From positions 62,001 to 126,000 of the forward strand of contig NZ_ASTG01000016.1 in NCBI RefSeq assembly GCF_000412635.1: a stretch of 64,000 nucleotides of DNA, read 5' to 3'. Origin of the DNA: Sphingobium bisphenolivorans. Lineage in GTDB: Bacteria > Pseudomonadota > Alphaproteobacteria > Sphingomonadales > Sphingomonadaceae. The translations under genes and the position numbers were made by a program. Below the pieces are notes generated by a model that was given only the letters and a program-made list of their open reading frames with translations, ran no database searches and was not told the DNA's origin. Of this stretch, positions 18,095-26,495 are shown in pieces. Numbering within the stretch: the stretch's first letter is position 1; the number at the start of each line of letters is the position of its first letter.

Positions 18095-19093
18095 TCAGGC
18101 GCAAAGTCGTTCGCCGTGCAGATCGGCGCGCTCGGCGAAGCTCAGCAGCGGCACGGCACGCTCCAGGGCCGGCCGCCGCTTGGCGCCCGACAATATCGCT
18201 GCGTCCAGATGGGGAGCCAGCATTTCCATCAGCTCATAGGCATAGTTGCGCAGCAGCGAGCCCTTGAGCGTCGCGATCTTGGTGACGCTGGGTTCAAAGA
18301 AGCGGTTCGAGCCGGAGAGCACGGTCAGCGAGTCGCCTGGTCCGTTGCTCACCGCCAATTGCGAGACGATGCCCACGCCCATGCCCAGTCGCACATAGGT
18401 CTTGATCACATCGGCATCCATCGCCGTCAGCCGGATGTCGGGCTCTATCCCCGCCTGCTCATAGGCGTCGGTGATCTGTGAGCGGCCCGAAAATTCCGGA
18501 TTATAGGTGATGATCGGATAGCGGGCGGTATCGGCGAGAGACACTTGTTCCGCCTGCGCGAGCGGGTGATTGGACGGCACGATCACGACATGCTCCCAGC
18601 TGAAGCACGGATAGGTCTGAAGCTCGGGATAATCGTCCACCGCTTCGGTTGCGATGCCGATGTCAGCCTCCCCCCGCAGCACCTGTTCGACGACGTAGCG
18701 GGGCGTGCCCTGGCGCAGCTCGATTTCCACCTCCGGAAAGCGCTCGCTGAAGCGCAGCAGCACGGGCGGAAGGACGTAATTCGCCTGGTTATGGGTGGTA
18801 GCGACGACCAGCCGGCCTTTGTCCTCCTGCACGAACTGTTCGGACAGGCGCTTCAGATTGTCGGCCTGGTTGAGCAGCTTGTCGATCAGTTGAGCCGCGT
18901 TTTCGCCTGCCTTGGTAAGGCCGGTCAGCCGCTTCCCGCGCCGGACGAAGATGTCGACCTTCAGCTCGGCTTCCAGTTCCTTGATTTGTTTGCTCACGCC
19001 CGACTGCGACGTGGAGAGCCGGTTGGCGACCTCCGTGAGGTTGAGATTGTGCTGAATCGCGGTTCGGACATAGCGGAGTTGCTGGAAGTTCAC
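18095..19093 (-). CDS. LysR-type regulator of the CysB/Cbl subgroup
   Basis: A 332-residue regulator beginning MNFQQLRYVR, the CysB-type N-terminus, with the helix-turn-helix LTEVANRLSTSQSGVSKQI (residues 19-37). In CysB the effector site is TTHTQARY; here it is TTHNQANY (99-106), so the Thr102 equivalent is Asn and the Arg is Asn. That suggests a changed ligand. I chose GTG 19093, preceded by GGAGG, over the frame extending to 19321. CysB relatives control sulfur assimilation and sulfonate use. It sits just upstream of sorAB and divergent from the cytochrome gene at 19476. Confidence 0.87.
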   Translation of the reverse strand: MNFQQLRYVRTAIQHNLNLTEVANRLSTSQSGVSKQIKELEAELKVDIFVRRGKRLTGLTKAGENAAQLIDKLLNQADNLKRLSEQFVQEDKGRLVVATTHNQANYVLPPVLLRFSERFPEVEIELRQGTPRYVVEQVLRGEADIGIATEAVDDYPELQTYPCFSWEHVVIVPSNHPLAQAEQVSLADTARYPIITYNPEFSGRSQITDAYEQAGIEPDIRLTAMDADVIKTYVRLGMGVGIVSQLAVSNGPGDSLTVLSGSNRFFEPSVTKIATLKGSLLRNYAYELMEMLAPHLDAAILSGAKRRPALERAVPLLSFAERADLHGERLCA

Positions 19094-19475
19094 ACCGTCC
19101 TCCGCGTCCAGGCGAGTTGGTGCAGGCCTAATGCCCGGAAACGATGCTCCCGTTGATGCTTCACGCTTTTTCCCCTGTTGCGCATCTTCAAGCATCCACG
19201 GCAGGGTAGCTTTGTAACTCAACTTATCTGATTGAGAAACTTTGCGTTGACAAGCGTTTGTGCATGCCGGGGAAAAGCGAGGTCCATTGCGGGCATGCTG
19301 AGATAAAACGCTGCTTTTCATGATCTTAGGTCTAGGCTGCGTCTCCTAGGAGCAGCCGACGCAGCTCTCCTTTAGGCCCTGTGAGAATATCTAATGTCGG
19401 TATCCTTGGTTTGATCGGTGTCGTCTCGCTCTAAAAGGCCGCGCGACAATTGACTGAGATCAGGATCGAACAAAG
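19094..19475. promoter_or_regulatory. Divergent promoter region, CysB-like regulator / cytochrome
   Basis: A 382-base non-coding gap between the start of the regulator (19093, - strand) and the cytochrome gene (+ strand). It is the likely place for autoregulatory and target sites of the LysR-type protein. I could not fix a convincing T-N11-A box by eye. Confidence 0.4.
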
Positions 19476-19961
19476 ATGAAGATTGCGCTCGCCCTACTAT
19501 TCGGAGCGCTGGCCTGTCTTGCAGGCGCCAACGCGCTCGCGGGTGCCTCGCTCAATGATCAGTCGGAACTGCAGATAAAGGAATTCATGGGCCATGTCAT
19601 GCAGCGCAACGCCGAGCAGATATGGCAGTGGACGGCCGAGGAAACCGACCTGCAGGGCGAACGGTCCGGCAAACCCGTCACCGATGAGGACTGGGAAAAT
19701 GCTGAAAGCGACGCGCTGACGTTGCAGCAGCTAAGCTATGGGCTGGAACATTCGGCCTATGGCATCCCCGATGTGGAATGGGACAGGCATCTGGCATCCT
19801 TCAGGGCGGCCGCCAGCGCCAGCGCGGAAGCTGCCGAGCGTAAGGACTATCCCGCGCTTCAGAAGGCGGGCGACCGGATCAACGAACAATGTGTTGCATG
19901 CCATCTGACGTTCAAGCCGGAGATCGAGGCGCCGCCACCGCCGCTGCCCGATGGCTTCTGA
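19476..19961 (+). CDS. Cytochrome c'-like protein with C-terminal haem site
   Basis: A 161-residue protein with a signal peptide (cleavage near ALAG, residue 23) and a helical body. Its haem motif CVACH (Cys139, Cys142, His143) is close to the C-terminus, the arrangement of cytochrome c' four-helix bundles. A proline-rich tail EAPPPPLPDG follows. It should be periplasmic, carrying electrons or binding a gas ligand. It is divergent from the CysB-like regulator and precedes the redoxin gene after 161 bases, so it may serve the same sulfur-oxidising function as the SorB-like protein. Confidence 0.78.
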   Translation: MKIALALLFGALACLAGANALAGASLNDQSELQIKEFMGHVMQRNAEQIWQWTAEETDLQGERSGKPVTDEDWENAESDALTLQQLSYGLEHSAYGIPDVEWDRHLASFRAAASASAEAAERKDYPALQKAGDRINEQCVACHLTFKPEIEAPPPPLPDGF

Positions 19962-20122
19962 GCAGAGTGGAGCGGCTGTTGCCCGGCTCTGACGCATGAC
20001 AAGGCGCAACATCGGATGATGCGCCACCTATGATCATTCTTCGGGCGTCGCAGGGCAACTCTCATTGGCGCCAGCCGCCCGCCGGCGCCAGATAGGAGGC
20101 CCCCTGCCCGAAGGAGAAGATC

Positions 20123-20797
20123 ATGGCGACCATAGCCGGCGACACGCTCAAGGCCCGTTACGCGGCTTTGCAGGCGGAGCGCGAACAGAGCTGGACCGCC
20201 GCCCAGCTAGAGGGCAATATTCACCAGCGCCAGCTTCTATCGCAGCGGTTCGACCCTGCCGCCGTTGCGCAGCCGGGTGTGGTTCTGCCGCCCCTATCCT
20301 TTGCAAATGTAGAGGGGGGTACGGTGTCGCTCGGCGAGATCACCGCGCCGGGACACGCGCTGATCGCGTTTTTCCGCTATGCGGGATGCCCGGCCGACAA
20401 TATCGCACTGCCTTATTATGCGCGGGCATTGGCTCCCGGCCTTACCGAACGGGGTATAGGCTTCCTGGCGCTCAGTCCCCAGCCAGCCCATCTGCTGAAG
20501 GCGATCAAAGAGCGGCATGCTCTTCCCTTCGCCATTGCGACCGACACCGACAACCACCTGGCACGGCTGCTGGGGATCGCCTTCCAGCCGGACGAGCGGC
20601 CTAGCCCGCCGCCTGCCGGATGGATCGGCGAAACCGCCGGCACGAACAGCTGGGAACTGCCGCAGCCCTCCTTCCTTTTGCTGGACAGCGGCCGCATCGT
20701 GCGCTGGCTGCATGTTAGCCCCGATTGGCTCGACCGGCCGGAGGCGGACGCCATATTGGGCCGCATCGATCTTGAGATCGGCGAAACCAGGCTTTGA
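20123..20797 (+). CDS. Peroxiredoxin-like (AhpC/TSA, redoxin) protein
   Basis: A 224-residue thioredoxin-fold protein. The single active-site-like Cys is Cys89 in FFRYAGCPADN, at the peroxidatic position; the second Cys seen in CPxC relatives is Asp here, so it would act as a one-Cys enzyme or need an outside thiol. Strand PSFLLLDSGRIVRW matches the fold's later strand. GGAGAAGATC precedes ATG 20123. No signal peptide is visible, so it should be cytoplasmic. It sits between the cytochrome gene and a terminator hairpin. Possible roles are peroxide removal or handling of sulfur intermediates. Confidence 0.75.
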   Translation: MATIAGDTLKARYAALQAEREQSWTAAQLEGNIHQRQLLSQRFDPAAVAQPGVVLPPLSFANVEGGTVSLGEITAPGHALIAFFRYAGCPADNIALPYYARALAPGLTERGIGFLALSPQPAHLLKAIKERHALPFAIATDTDNHLARLLGIAFQPDERPSPPPAGWIGETAGTNSWELPQPSFLLLDSGRIVRWLHVSPDWLDRPEADAILGRIDLEIGETRL

Positions 20798-20809
20798 CGC
20801 GTTGAAGAT

Positions 20810-20829
20810 GGGGAGGCGGGCGCCTCCCC
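20810..20829. terminator. Hairpin between convergent genes
   Basis: GGGGAGGCG (20810-20818) and CGCCTCCCC (20821-20829) form a perfect 9-bp inverted repeat between the redoxin gene (+) and the flavin monooxygenase gene (-). The spacer is only GG, so the loop must open part of the stem. No long T-run is present. Confidence 0.45.
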
Positions 20830-20854
20830 TCCCTACGGGTTCAACTCAGCAGGA

Positions 20855-22189
20855 TCAGGCTGCGCTCTTTTCAGAAGTCCGGCTGTAGCGGTTGTCCGGC
20901 CGGGGAAGCCCGAGATGTTCGCGGAACGTCGTTCCATCATAATCGGTGCGAAACAGACCGCGCGCCTGAAGGATCGGGATCACCTTGTCCACGAACAGGT
21001 CGAGCTGGCCCGGCAGCGGCTCGAATATGACGAAGCCGTCGGCAGCGCCGCTTTCGAACCATGCCTGAAGCCGATCGGCCACTGTTTCTGGCGATCCGAC
21101 AAAAGCGCCGCGCGGAGTCGCGAGCCGCTCGGCCACTTGGCGCAAGGTCAGATTTTCCTCCCGTACTTGCTTTAAAATCCGCAGCGTGCCGCTTTGCTGG
21201 CTGTTGAGGCCGATATGTTCGACATCGGGGAAGGGCGCGTCCAGATCATATTGGCGGAAGTCATGATCGTTGAAGGTGCGTGAGAGGAAGCCAAGGCCGG
21301 TTTCGATCGATTCCAGTGCCGCGACTTCCCGATATCGGGCTTCCGCATCTTCATCGGTTTCTCCGACGATGGGCGAGATGCCGGGCAGAATGAACAATTG
21401 GTCTGCGTCGCGGCCAAAACCCCTCGCGCGCGCCTTTACATCGGCATAATAGGCGCGGCCCGCTTCCGCATCATCGGCATGGGTGAAGATGACTTCCGCA
21501 CGTTTCGCCGCGAAGTTCCGTCCATCGTCGGAGGCTCCTGCCTGGAAGATGACGGGCTGGCCTTGCGGTGTGCGCTTTATGTTGAGCGGGCCCCGCACCT
21601 GGAAGAATTCCCCCTTGTGATCGAGCCGATGCAGCCGTTGCGGATCGACGAACCGGCCGCTTTTCTTGTCGCCGACATGGGCGCCTTCCTCCCAACTGTC
21701 CCACAGCCCCTGCACCACGTCCAGATATTCACCGGCGATGCGATAGCGGACGGCATGCGGCGGATGTTCGGTCTTGCTGAAGTTCGCCGCCGTGTCGCCC
21801 AGCCAGGATGTAACGATGTTCCAGCCGGCACGGCCGCCGCTGAGGTGATCCAGCGAGGCGAACTGGCGCGCGACGTTGAACGGTTCGGAATAGCTGACGG
21901 TCAAGGTGGCTACCAGGCCGATGCGGGACGTCGTGGCCGCCAGCGCGGACAGGATCGTGATCGGTTCGAAACGGTTGAGATAATGCGGGCTCGACTTTTC
22001 CGTGATCGATAGGCTGTCGGCGACGAACAGGAAATCGAACTTTCCGCGTTCTGCGGTAGCGGCCTGCTTCTGATAATGGGCAAGGCTGGTGCTGGCATTG
22101 ACGTCGCGGTCCGGATGGCGCCAGTCGTTCCAGGTGCGGCCGACGCCGTGCAGGATGAAGCCAAGCTTGATGTGGCGTGGTTGGGGCAT
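20855..22189 (-). CDS. FMN-dependent monooxygenase, LLM class, NtaA/SnaA/DszA family
   Basis: A 444-residue TIM-barrel enzyme using FMNH2 from a separate reductase. Family signatures include HIKLGFILHGVG at the start, AATTSRIGLVATLTVSYSEPFNVAR, ASLDHLSGGRAGWNIVTS and the PVIFQAGAS strand. Members oxidise nitrilotriacetate, dibenzothiophene sulfone (DszA), alkyl sulfones or sulfonates. ATG 22189 is chosen over the extension from 22249 because it starts the conserved domain. It is divergent from the TauD-type dioxygenase, sharing a 236-base promoter region, which suggests common control and an organosulfur substrate. No reductase gene lies beside it. A paralogue is at 36472-37815. Confidence 0.88.
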   Translation of the reverse strand: MPQPRHIKLGFILHGVGRTWNDWRHPDRDVNASTSLAHYQKQAATAERGKFDFLFVADSLSITEKSSPHYLNRFEPITILSALAATTSRIGLVATLTVSYSEPFNVARQFASLDHLSGGRAGWNIVTSWLGDTAANFSKTEHPPHAVRYRIAGEYLDVVQGLWDSWEEGAHVGDKKSGRFVDPQRLHRLDHKGEFFQVRGPLNIKRTPQGQPVIFQAGASDDGRNFAAKRAEVIFTHADDAEAGRAYYADVKARARGFGRDADQLFILPGISPIVGETDEDAEARYREVAALESIETGLGFLSRTFNDHDFRQYDLDAPFPDVEHIGLNSQQSGTLRILKQVREENLTLRQVAERLATPRGAFVGSPETVADRLQAWFESGAADGFVIFEPLPGQLDLFVDKVIPILQARGLFRTDYDGTTFREHLGLPRPDNRYSRTSEKSAA

Positions 22190-22425
22190 GATGTTCTCAC
22201 TGATAAAGGTTGGTTGCCGGTGATAGCGGCGGCGGTATGGACAGACCAACGCGCATCGACCGATCTTCTATGACTTGATCAAATAGAAGAGGGCGGCGGA
22301 TCATCTGGTCGCTACTATGGGCAGGACTGATAGGATGGTGACAAATATTCATGAGATTCGGCGGCCCGGCCGCCTTAATCCTGCGGCATGACTCTACAAG
22401 GAGTCTGGCCCAAAGGAGTGTGAAT

Positions 22426-23292
22426 ATGTCCACCGCTACAGCCCACAGCATCACGCAAAATGACTTCAATGAGCTAGACCTGCGGCCCTTGCAGCCGACC
22501 GTCGGCGCGGAAATTCACGGGATCGATATCGGCAAGCCGATCACGCCCGCGCAGCGCGACGCAATCCGGGCGGCGGTGCTGAAATATAAGGTCGTCTTCT
22601 TTCGCGACCAGCAGCTGGACAATGAGAGCCATGCAGCCTTCGCCCGCCAGTTCGGGCCGCTCTACACCCACCCCAGCACGGCGCACGACCCCAAGATCAC
22701 GCCCATTCACAACATCGCCGCCCGCGACAATGCGCGTTTCGACAAGCGCTACGCGCAGCCGATCCGGCCGGGCGAGGCTTATCACAGCGACACGAGCTGG
22801 CGGCTTGTCCCGACCTGGGGAGCGGTGTTGCGCGCAGTCGACCTGCCGCCAGTTGGCGGCGATACCGTCTGGGTGGACGCGCATCTCGCCTATGAGGGGC
22901 TTTCCGACGCGGTGAAGGAGCGGCTTGAGGGCTTGCACGTCACCCATGATTATCGCGCCGCGCTCAATGCCGATGGCCATGATTACCCGATCGTCGCCCA
23001 TCCGGTCGTGCGCACCCATCGCGAGACGGGGGAGAAGATCCTCTGGGTCAACCTGACGCAGAACCCGCAGATATTGGGGGTGGAGCTTTCGGAGAGCCGG
23101 GGCCTGATCGATGAGGTCCTGCTGCAATATAAGCGGCCTGAATTTCAGGTTCGCTTCTCCTGGAAGCCGGGATCGGTCGCCTTCTGGGACAATCGTGCGG
23201 CGGTTCATTATGCGGTGCGCAACTATGGGGATTATCCGCGCCTGCTGCATCGCGTTCTGATTGCCGACGAGCCGCTCTACGCGGACCTGTGA
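22426..23292 (+). CDS. Fe(II)/2-oxoglutarate dioxygenase, TauD/AtsK family
   Basis: A 288-residue non-haem iron oxygenase. The iron triad is His120 and Asp122 (AYHSDTSW) with His261 (AAVHYAV); Arg272 (PRLLHRV) should bind 2-oxoglutarate. The family includes taurine dioxygenase (TauD) and alkylsulfatase (AtsK), both releasing sulfite or sulfate under sulfur limitation; which one cannot be told by eye. AAAGGAG lies before ATG 22426, which decides the start. It is divergent from the LLM monooxygenase, ends at an intrinsic terminator and is followed by a TonB receptor, similar in gene content to Pseudomonas sulfate-ester clusters. Confidence 0.88.
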   Translation: MSTATAHSITQNDFNELDLRPLQPTVGAEIHGIDIGKPITPAQRDAIRAAVLKYKVVFFRDQQLDNESHAAFARQFGPLYTHPSTAHDPKITPIHNIAARDNARFDKRYAQPIRPGEAYHSDTSWRLVPTWGAVLRAVDLPPVGGDTVWVDAHLAYEGLSDAVKERLEGLHVTHDYRAALNADGHDYPIVAHPVVRTHRETGEKILWVNLTQNPQILGVELSESRGLIDEVLLQYKRPEFQVRFSWKPGSVAFWDNRAAVHYAVRNYGDYPRLLHRVLIADEPLYADL

Positions 23293-23322
23293 CCCTGACT
23301 GCGAACGCGTTTCCCATTGACG

Positions 23323-23358
23323 CGGGAGGAGACTACGGCCTCCTCCCGTTAATTCTTT
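23323..23358 (+). terminator. Intrinsic terminator after the TauD-type gene
   Basis: CGGGAGGAG (23323-23331) pairs perfectly with CTCCTCCCG (23340-23348) around ACTACGGC and is followed by TTAATTCTTT, 31 bases behind the dioxygenase stop. The receptor downstream therefore probably has its own promoter in the AT-rich stretch 23390-23510. Confidence 0.8.
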
Positions 23359-23543
23359 GGCTCCAGCGGATCGTCTCTGCCAATAATCGTGCCTACCGGA
23401 TGCAATGTTATCACGCATTCGAATATGCTTATGAGAACATCTTATTAAAGTTAAATTCAAGTTGGATACAGTTTAATTCACTTAGCCAGAATAAACTCAC
23501 CCGATAACTCTTGTCCCGACACATTTTGATCGGGGAAGAATCT

Positions 23544-26084
23544 ATGTCCGTTTCGCTCTGGCCGCGCCTGTCTGTTTCCGCCGCCGTTCTTGCAATTGGG
23601 ATCGTCGGCGCGGCGACATCGCAGGCTGCCGCCAATGATGCCGCCGCCGTCCTGCCCGACGACGCAGCCGCGGACAGCGCCGCCATCGTGGTGACGGGCG
23701 TGCGCGGTGCCCGAGCCCGAACCGTTGCGGACAGCCCTGTTCCGATAGACGTCATCGACACGCGCGAGTTGCAAGCCACCGGGCGGGTCGGGCTGAAGGA
23801 GATTCTGGGCAATATCGTGCCGTCGCTGACCGTGCCGGCTTTGAGCGGGGGCGGCACCTCATCCGGCGCGAAGCCGATCGCGATCCGGGGCCTCAGCGGT
23901 GATTATGTGCTGGTGCTGGTGAACGGTAAGCGGCGTCACACAAGTTCGCTGATCAACAATCTTTCCCGCATCTCGGGCGGCAGCACGCCGGTCGACATCG
24001 ACCTTCTGCCCGCCAATGCGGTCGGCCGGGTCGAGGTGCTGCGCGACGGGGCGGCGGCTCAATATGGGTCGGACGCGATTTCCGGCGTCATCAACTTCAT
24101 CCTGGACGCAGCGCCGGAAGGGGGCGAGTTCACGACCACCGCAGGTAGCCTTTATGAGAAGGGCGGCGAACTGGTCCAGCAAGCGGTCAGTTATGGCACC
24201 CGGCTGGGGCCGGACGGCGGCTTCATCCGTTTCGCGGTGGAGGGCAAGTTTCACGACCGCGCCGATCCATCGGGTGCGATCGTGCCTGGTTCGGTCGATC
24301 TCTATCCTCGGCTGGCCGATGGTTCGCGCGATCCGCGCGAGGCGACGATCGATCGTAACCGCGCGGGCAATTATGGCCGCACCAACCGCGACTATATCGT
24401 CAATGGAAGCTATAATGCGGAACTGCCGATAGGCGAGGACACGACGCTCTACAGCTTCTCGACGCTCAGCTATCGCGATATCAAGGACGGGCGCGGGCAG
24501 TTCAACGCCAATAATGTGAATTCGCTGCCAGAACTCTACCCCAATGGCTTTCTTGCCAAGCGCCGTATCTGGGAAACGGATTTTCAGATCACGGGTGGTC
24601 TGCGCACGACATTCGCGGGGCTTGACGTCGATTTCAGCAGCAGCTTCGGCCGCGATCATGTGAAACTGGGCGCGGTCAATACGCTGAACCCGTCGCTGGG
24701 GCCGAGCAGCAAGACCAGCTTCTTCATGGGCAAGCAGATTTCCAGCCTGTGGGTCAACAATATCGATTTCAGCCGGACCTTCGACATCGGCCTTGCCGAA
24801 CCGCTGACGCTGGCCTTCGGCGTCGAGCATCGCTGGGAGCGGTTCCAGAACAAGGCGGGCGAGCCGGACAGCTATCGCGACGGCGGCTATGTCATTCCGC
24901 GTGGAACGACCCCCTTCCAACTGGCCTATGGCGGCCAGCGCCCCGCCGCGAGCCTGGTGTCCTTCACCGGCACGACGGCCGCCGACGCCTTCGTCCTGAC
25001 GCGCAACAACTTCGCCGGCTATGTCGATATCGGCGCGAATATCACCCCCGCCTGGTTCGTCGGTGTCGCAGGGCGGGCTGAACATTATACCGATAGTTCG
25101 GGCGACACGGTCAGCGGCAAAATCTCGACTCGCTATGAGTTGTTCCCCGGCTTCGCCCTGCGCGGCGGCGTCAACACCGGCTTTCGCGCGCCGTCGCTGG
25201 CGCAGCAGGGCTTCTCCACATCCCAGAATACCGGCATCGTCCTCAATGGCGACTATGTCACCCAATTGGTGAAGTTCCTCGCACCCAATGATCCGATCGC
25301 TGGATATTTCGGCGCCAAGCCGCTGACCCCGGAAAAGTCCTTGAACTTTACCGGCGGGGCGACCTTCGAAAGCGGCGCCTTCCGCCTGACTCTCGATGCC
25401 TATCAGATTCGTATCAAGGACAGGATCGTCAAGACGGAAATCCTGAACAGCGCGGAGGCGCGGGCGATCCTGACCAGCCCGGAGGTAACGGCCATTCTTG
25501 CTCAGCGAGGGGTGCCGGGGATCAGCAGCGCACAATTCTTCATCAATGGGGTAGATACGCGGACGCGAGGGGTCGACCTGGTCGGTGAATATACGCTGCG
25601 GACGGCGAGCCTGGGTGAGCTCAAGCTCAACGCCGCCTATAGTTACAACAAGACGAAATTGCTGCGCGTGGCAGAAAACCCTGGCAATCTGACCAACACC
25701 CTGCTGTTCGGGCGGCAGGCGAGGGCCGACCTCGTCCGTGCCACTCCGCGCGACAAGCTGGTCCTCAGCGGAGACTGGTCGATCGGCCCCGTGCGGAGCC
25801 TGCTGCGCGTGACGCGGTTTGGCCATTATACCGAAACGGGCAGCAGCCAGACATCGACAGCGGACGATCGGACGTTCGGCGCAAAATGGGTGACCGATCT
25901 GGATGTGTCGGCGCAGCTGACCCCCGCTGTCAACCTGGCGGTCGGTGCGAACAATCTGTTCGACGTCTACCCGGACGCGATCGGCATCACGCAGGCCAGC
26001 ACCGGGGGTGGCCTCTACGGCAGTTTCGCGCCCTTCGGCCTTAGCGGCGGGTTTTACTATGCTCGGCTGGGGGTGAAATTCTGA
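23544..26084 (+). CDS. TonB-dependent outer-membrane receptor
   Basis: An 846-residue receptor. The signal peptide ends near SQAAA; a TonB-box-like SAAIVVTGVRGAR precedes the plug (VPIDVIDTRELQATGR, then RVEVLRDGAAAQYGSDAISG), and the barrel ends YYARLGVKF. The plug motif DGAAAQYGSDAISG marks the subclass related to CirA/BtuB-like vitamin or metal receptors more than the FGRN type found elsewhere in this window. GGGGAAG precedes ATG 23544. It follows the TauD-type gene and its stop abuts the stop of a 64-residue gene on the other strand. Uptake of an organosulfur compound is inferred from context only. Confidence 0.91.
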   Translation: MSVSLWPRLSVSAAVLAIGIVGAATSQAAANDAAAVLPDDAAADSAAIVVTGVRGARARTVADSPVPIDVIDTRELQATGRVGLKEILGNIVPSLTVPALSGGGTSSGAKPIAIRGLSGDYVLVLVNGKRRHTSSLINNLSRISGGSTPVDIDLLPANAVGRVEVLRDGAAAQYGSDAISGVINFILDAAPEGGEFTTTAGSLYEKGGELVQQAVSYGTRLGPDGGFIRFAVEGKFHDRADPSGAIVPGSVDLYPRLADGSRDPREATIDRNRAGNYGRTNRDYIVNGSYNAELPIGEDTTLYSFSTLSYRDIKDGRGQFNANNVNSLPELYPNGFLAKRRIWETDFQITGGLRTTFAGLDVDFSSSFGRDHVKLGAVNTLNPSLGPSSKTSFFMGKQISSLWVNNIDFSRTFDIGLAEPLTLAFGVEHRWERFQNKAGEPDSYRDGGYVIPRGTTPFQLAYGGQRPAASLVSFTGTTAADAFVLTRNNFAGYVDIGANITPAWFVGVAGRAEHYTDSSGDTVSGKISTRYELFPGFALRGGVNTGFRAPSLAQQGFSTSQNTGIVLNGDYVTQLVKFLAPNDPIAGYFGAKPLTPEKSLNFTGGATFESGAFRLTLDAYQIRIKDRIVKTEILNSAEARAILTSPEVTAILAQRGVPGISSAQFFINGVDTRTRGVDLVGEYTLRTASLGELKLNAAYSYNKTKLLRVAENPGNLTNTLLFGRQARADLVRATPRDKLVLSGDWSIGPVRSLLRVTRFGHYTETGSSQTSTADDRTFGAKWVTDLDVSAQLTPAVNLAVGANNLFDVYPDAIGITQASTGGGLYGSFAPFGLSGGFYYARLGVKF

Positions 26085-26279
26085 TCACTCATCGTCCGGA
26101 TCGAAGCTGAGAGCATCTTCCTCATCGCGGTCGAGCTGGTCGTCGAGGGCCTCGGCGATCAGGTCGAGTTGTTCGTAGCTGGCGGTCAGTTCGATGGCGG
26201 GCTGATCCCCCGCCTCGAAGGTGAGGATATATTCGTCGCCTTCGCGAGCGATGCTGAAGCCGGAAATTTGCGTCGGCAT
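26085..26279 (-). CDS. Conserved-looking 64-residue acidic protein
   Basis: A small soluble protein beginning MPTQISGFSIAREGDEY and ending in an acidic tail rich in Asp and Glu (DRDEEDALSFDPDDE). ATG 26279 follows GGGAGAATCCTT, a good ribosome site, so I use it in place of the frame from 26321. Its stop codon directly abuts the stop of the receptor on the opposite strand with no base between. The composition and ribosome site support a real gene; I recognise no family and infer no function. Confidence 0.65.
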   Translation of the reverse strand: MPTQISGFSIAREGDEYILTFEAGDQPAIELTASYEQLDLIAEALDDQLDRDEEDALSFDPDDE

Positions 26280-26495
26280 AAGGATTCTCCCGGGCGGTTC
26301 TGGATGAGTTCGGCGGTTCAAAGCGGGTAAGGGATGACGGTCCGGTTAGTTCCCGCTTTTCGGGTCGAGTCCGGCACGGGAAGGTGAAATATCTCGGGTC
26401 GATGCGGCCGGGCTCATGTGGCTGCGGCTGAAGCAGCCTTTCGGGGCGTGGAGCGTTACGGGGGCAGAATGGATCAAGCGAAAGGCAGGCGGAGC

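Noticed and set aside
18095-18104. Apparent overlap of the regulator end with the sorA open frame
   Set aside because: The overlap arises from an upstream in-frame codon of sorA; with the twin-arginine start at 18053 the genes are 41 bases apart.
19094-19321. N-terminal extension of the CysB-like regulator
   Set aside because: The CysB family begins with the MNFQQLRY segment; GGAGG precedes the GTG at 19093.
23859-25826. A 655-residue minus-strand open frame inside the receptor at 23544-26084
   Set aside because: It is the antisense shadow common in GC-rich genes; the composition is Arg/Asp/Ala-rich and the receptor frame has all the family motifs.
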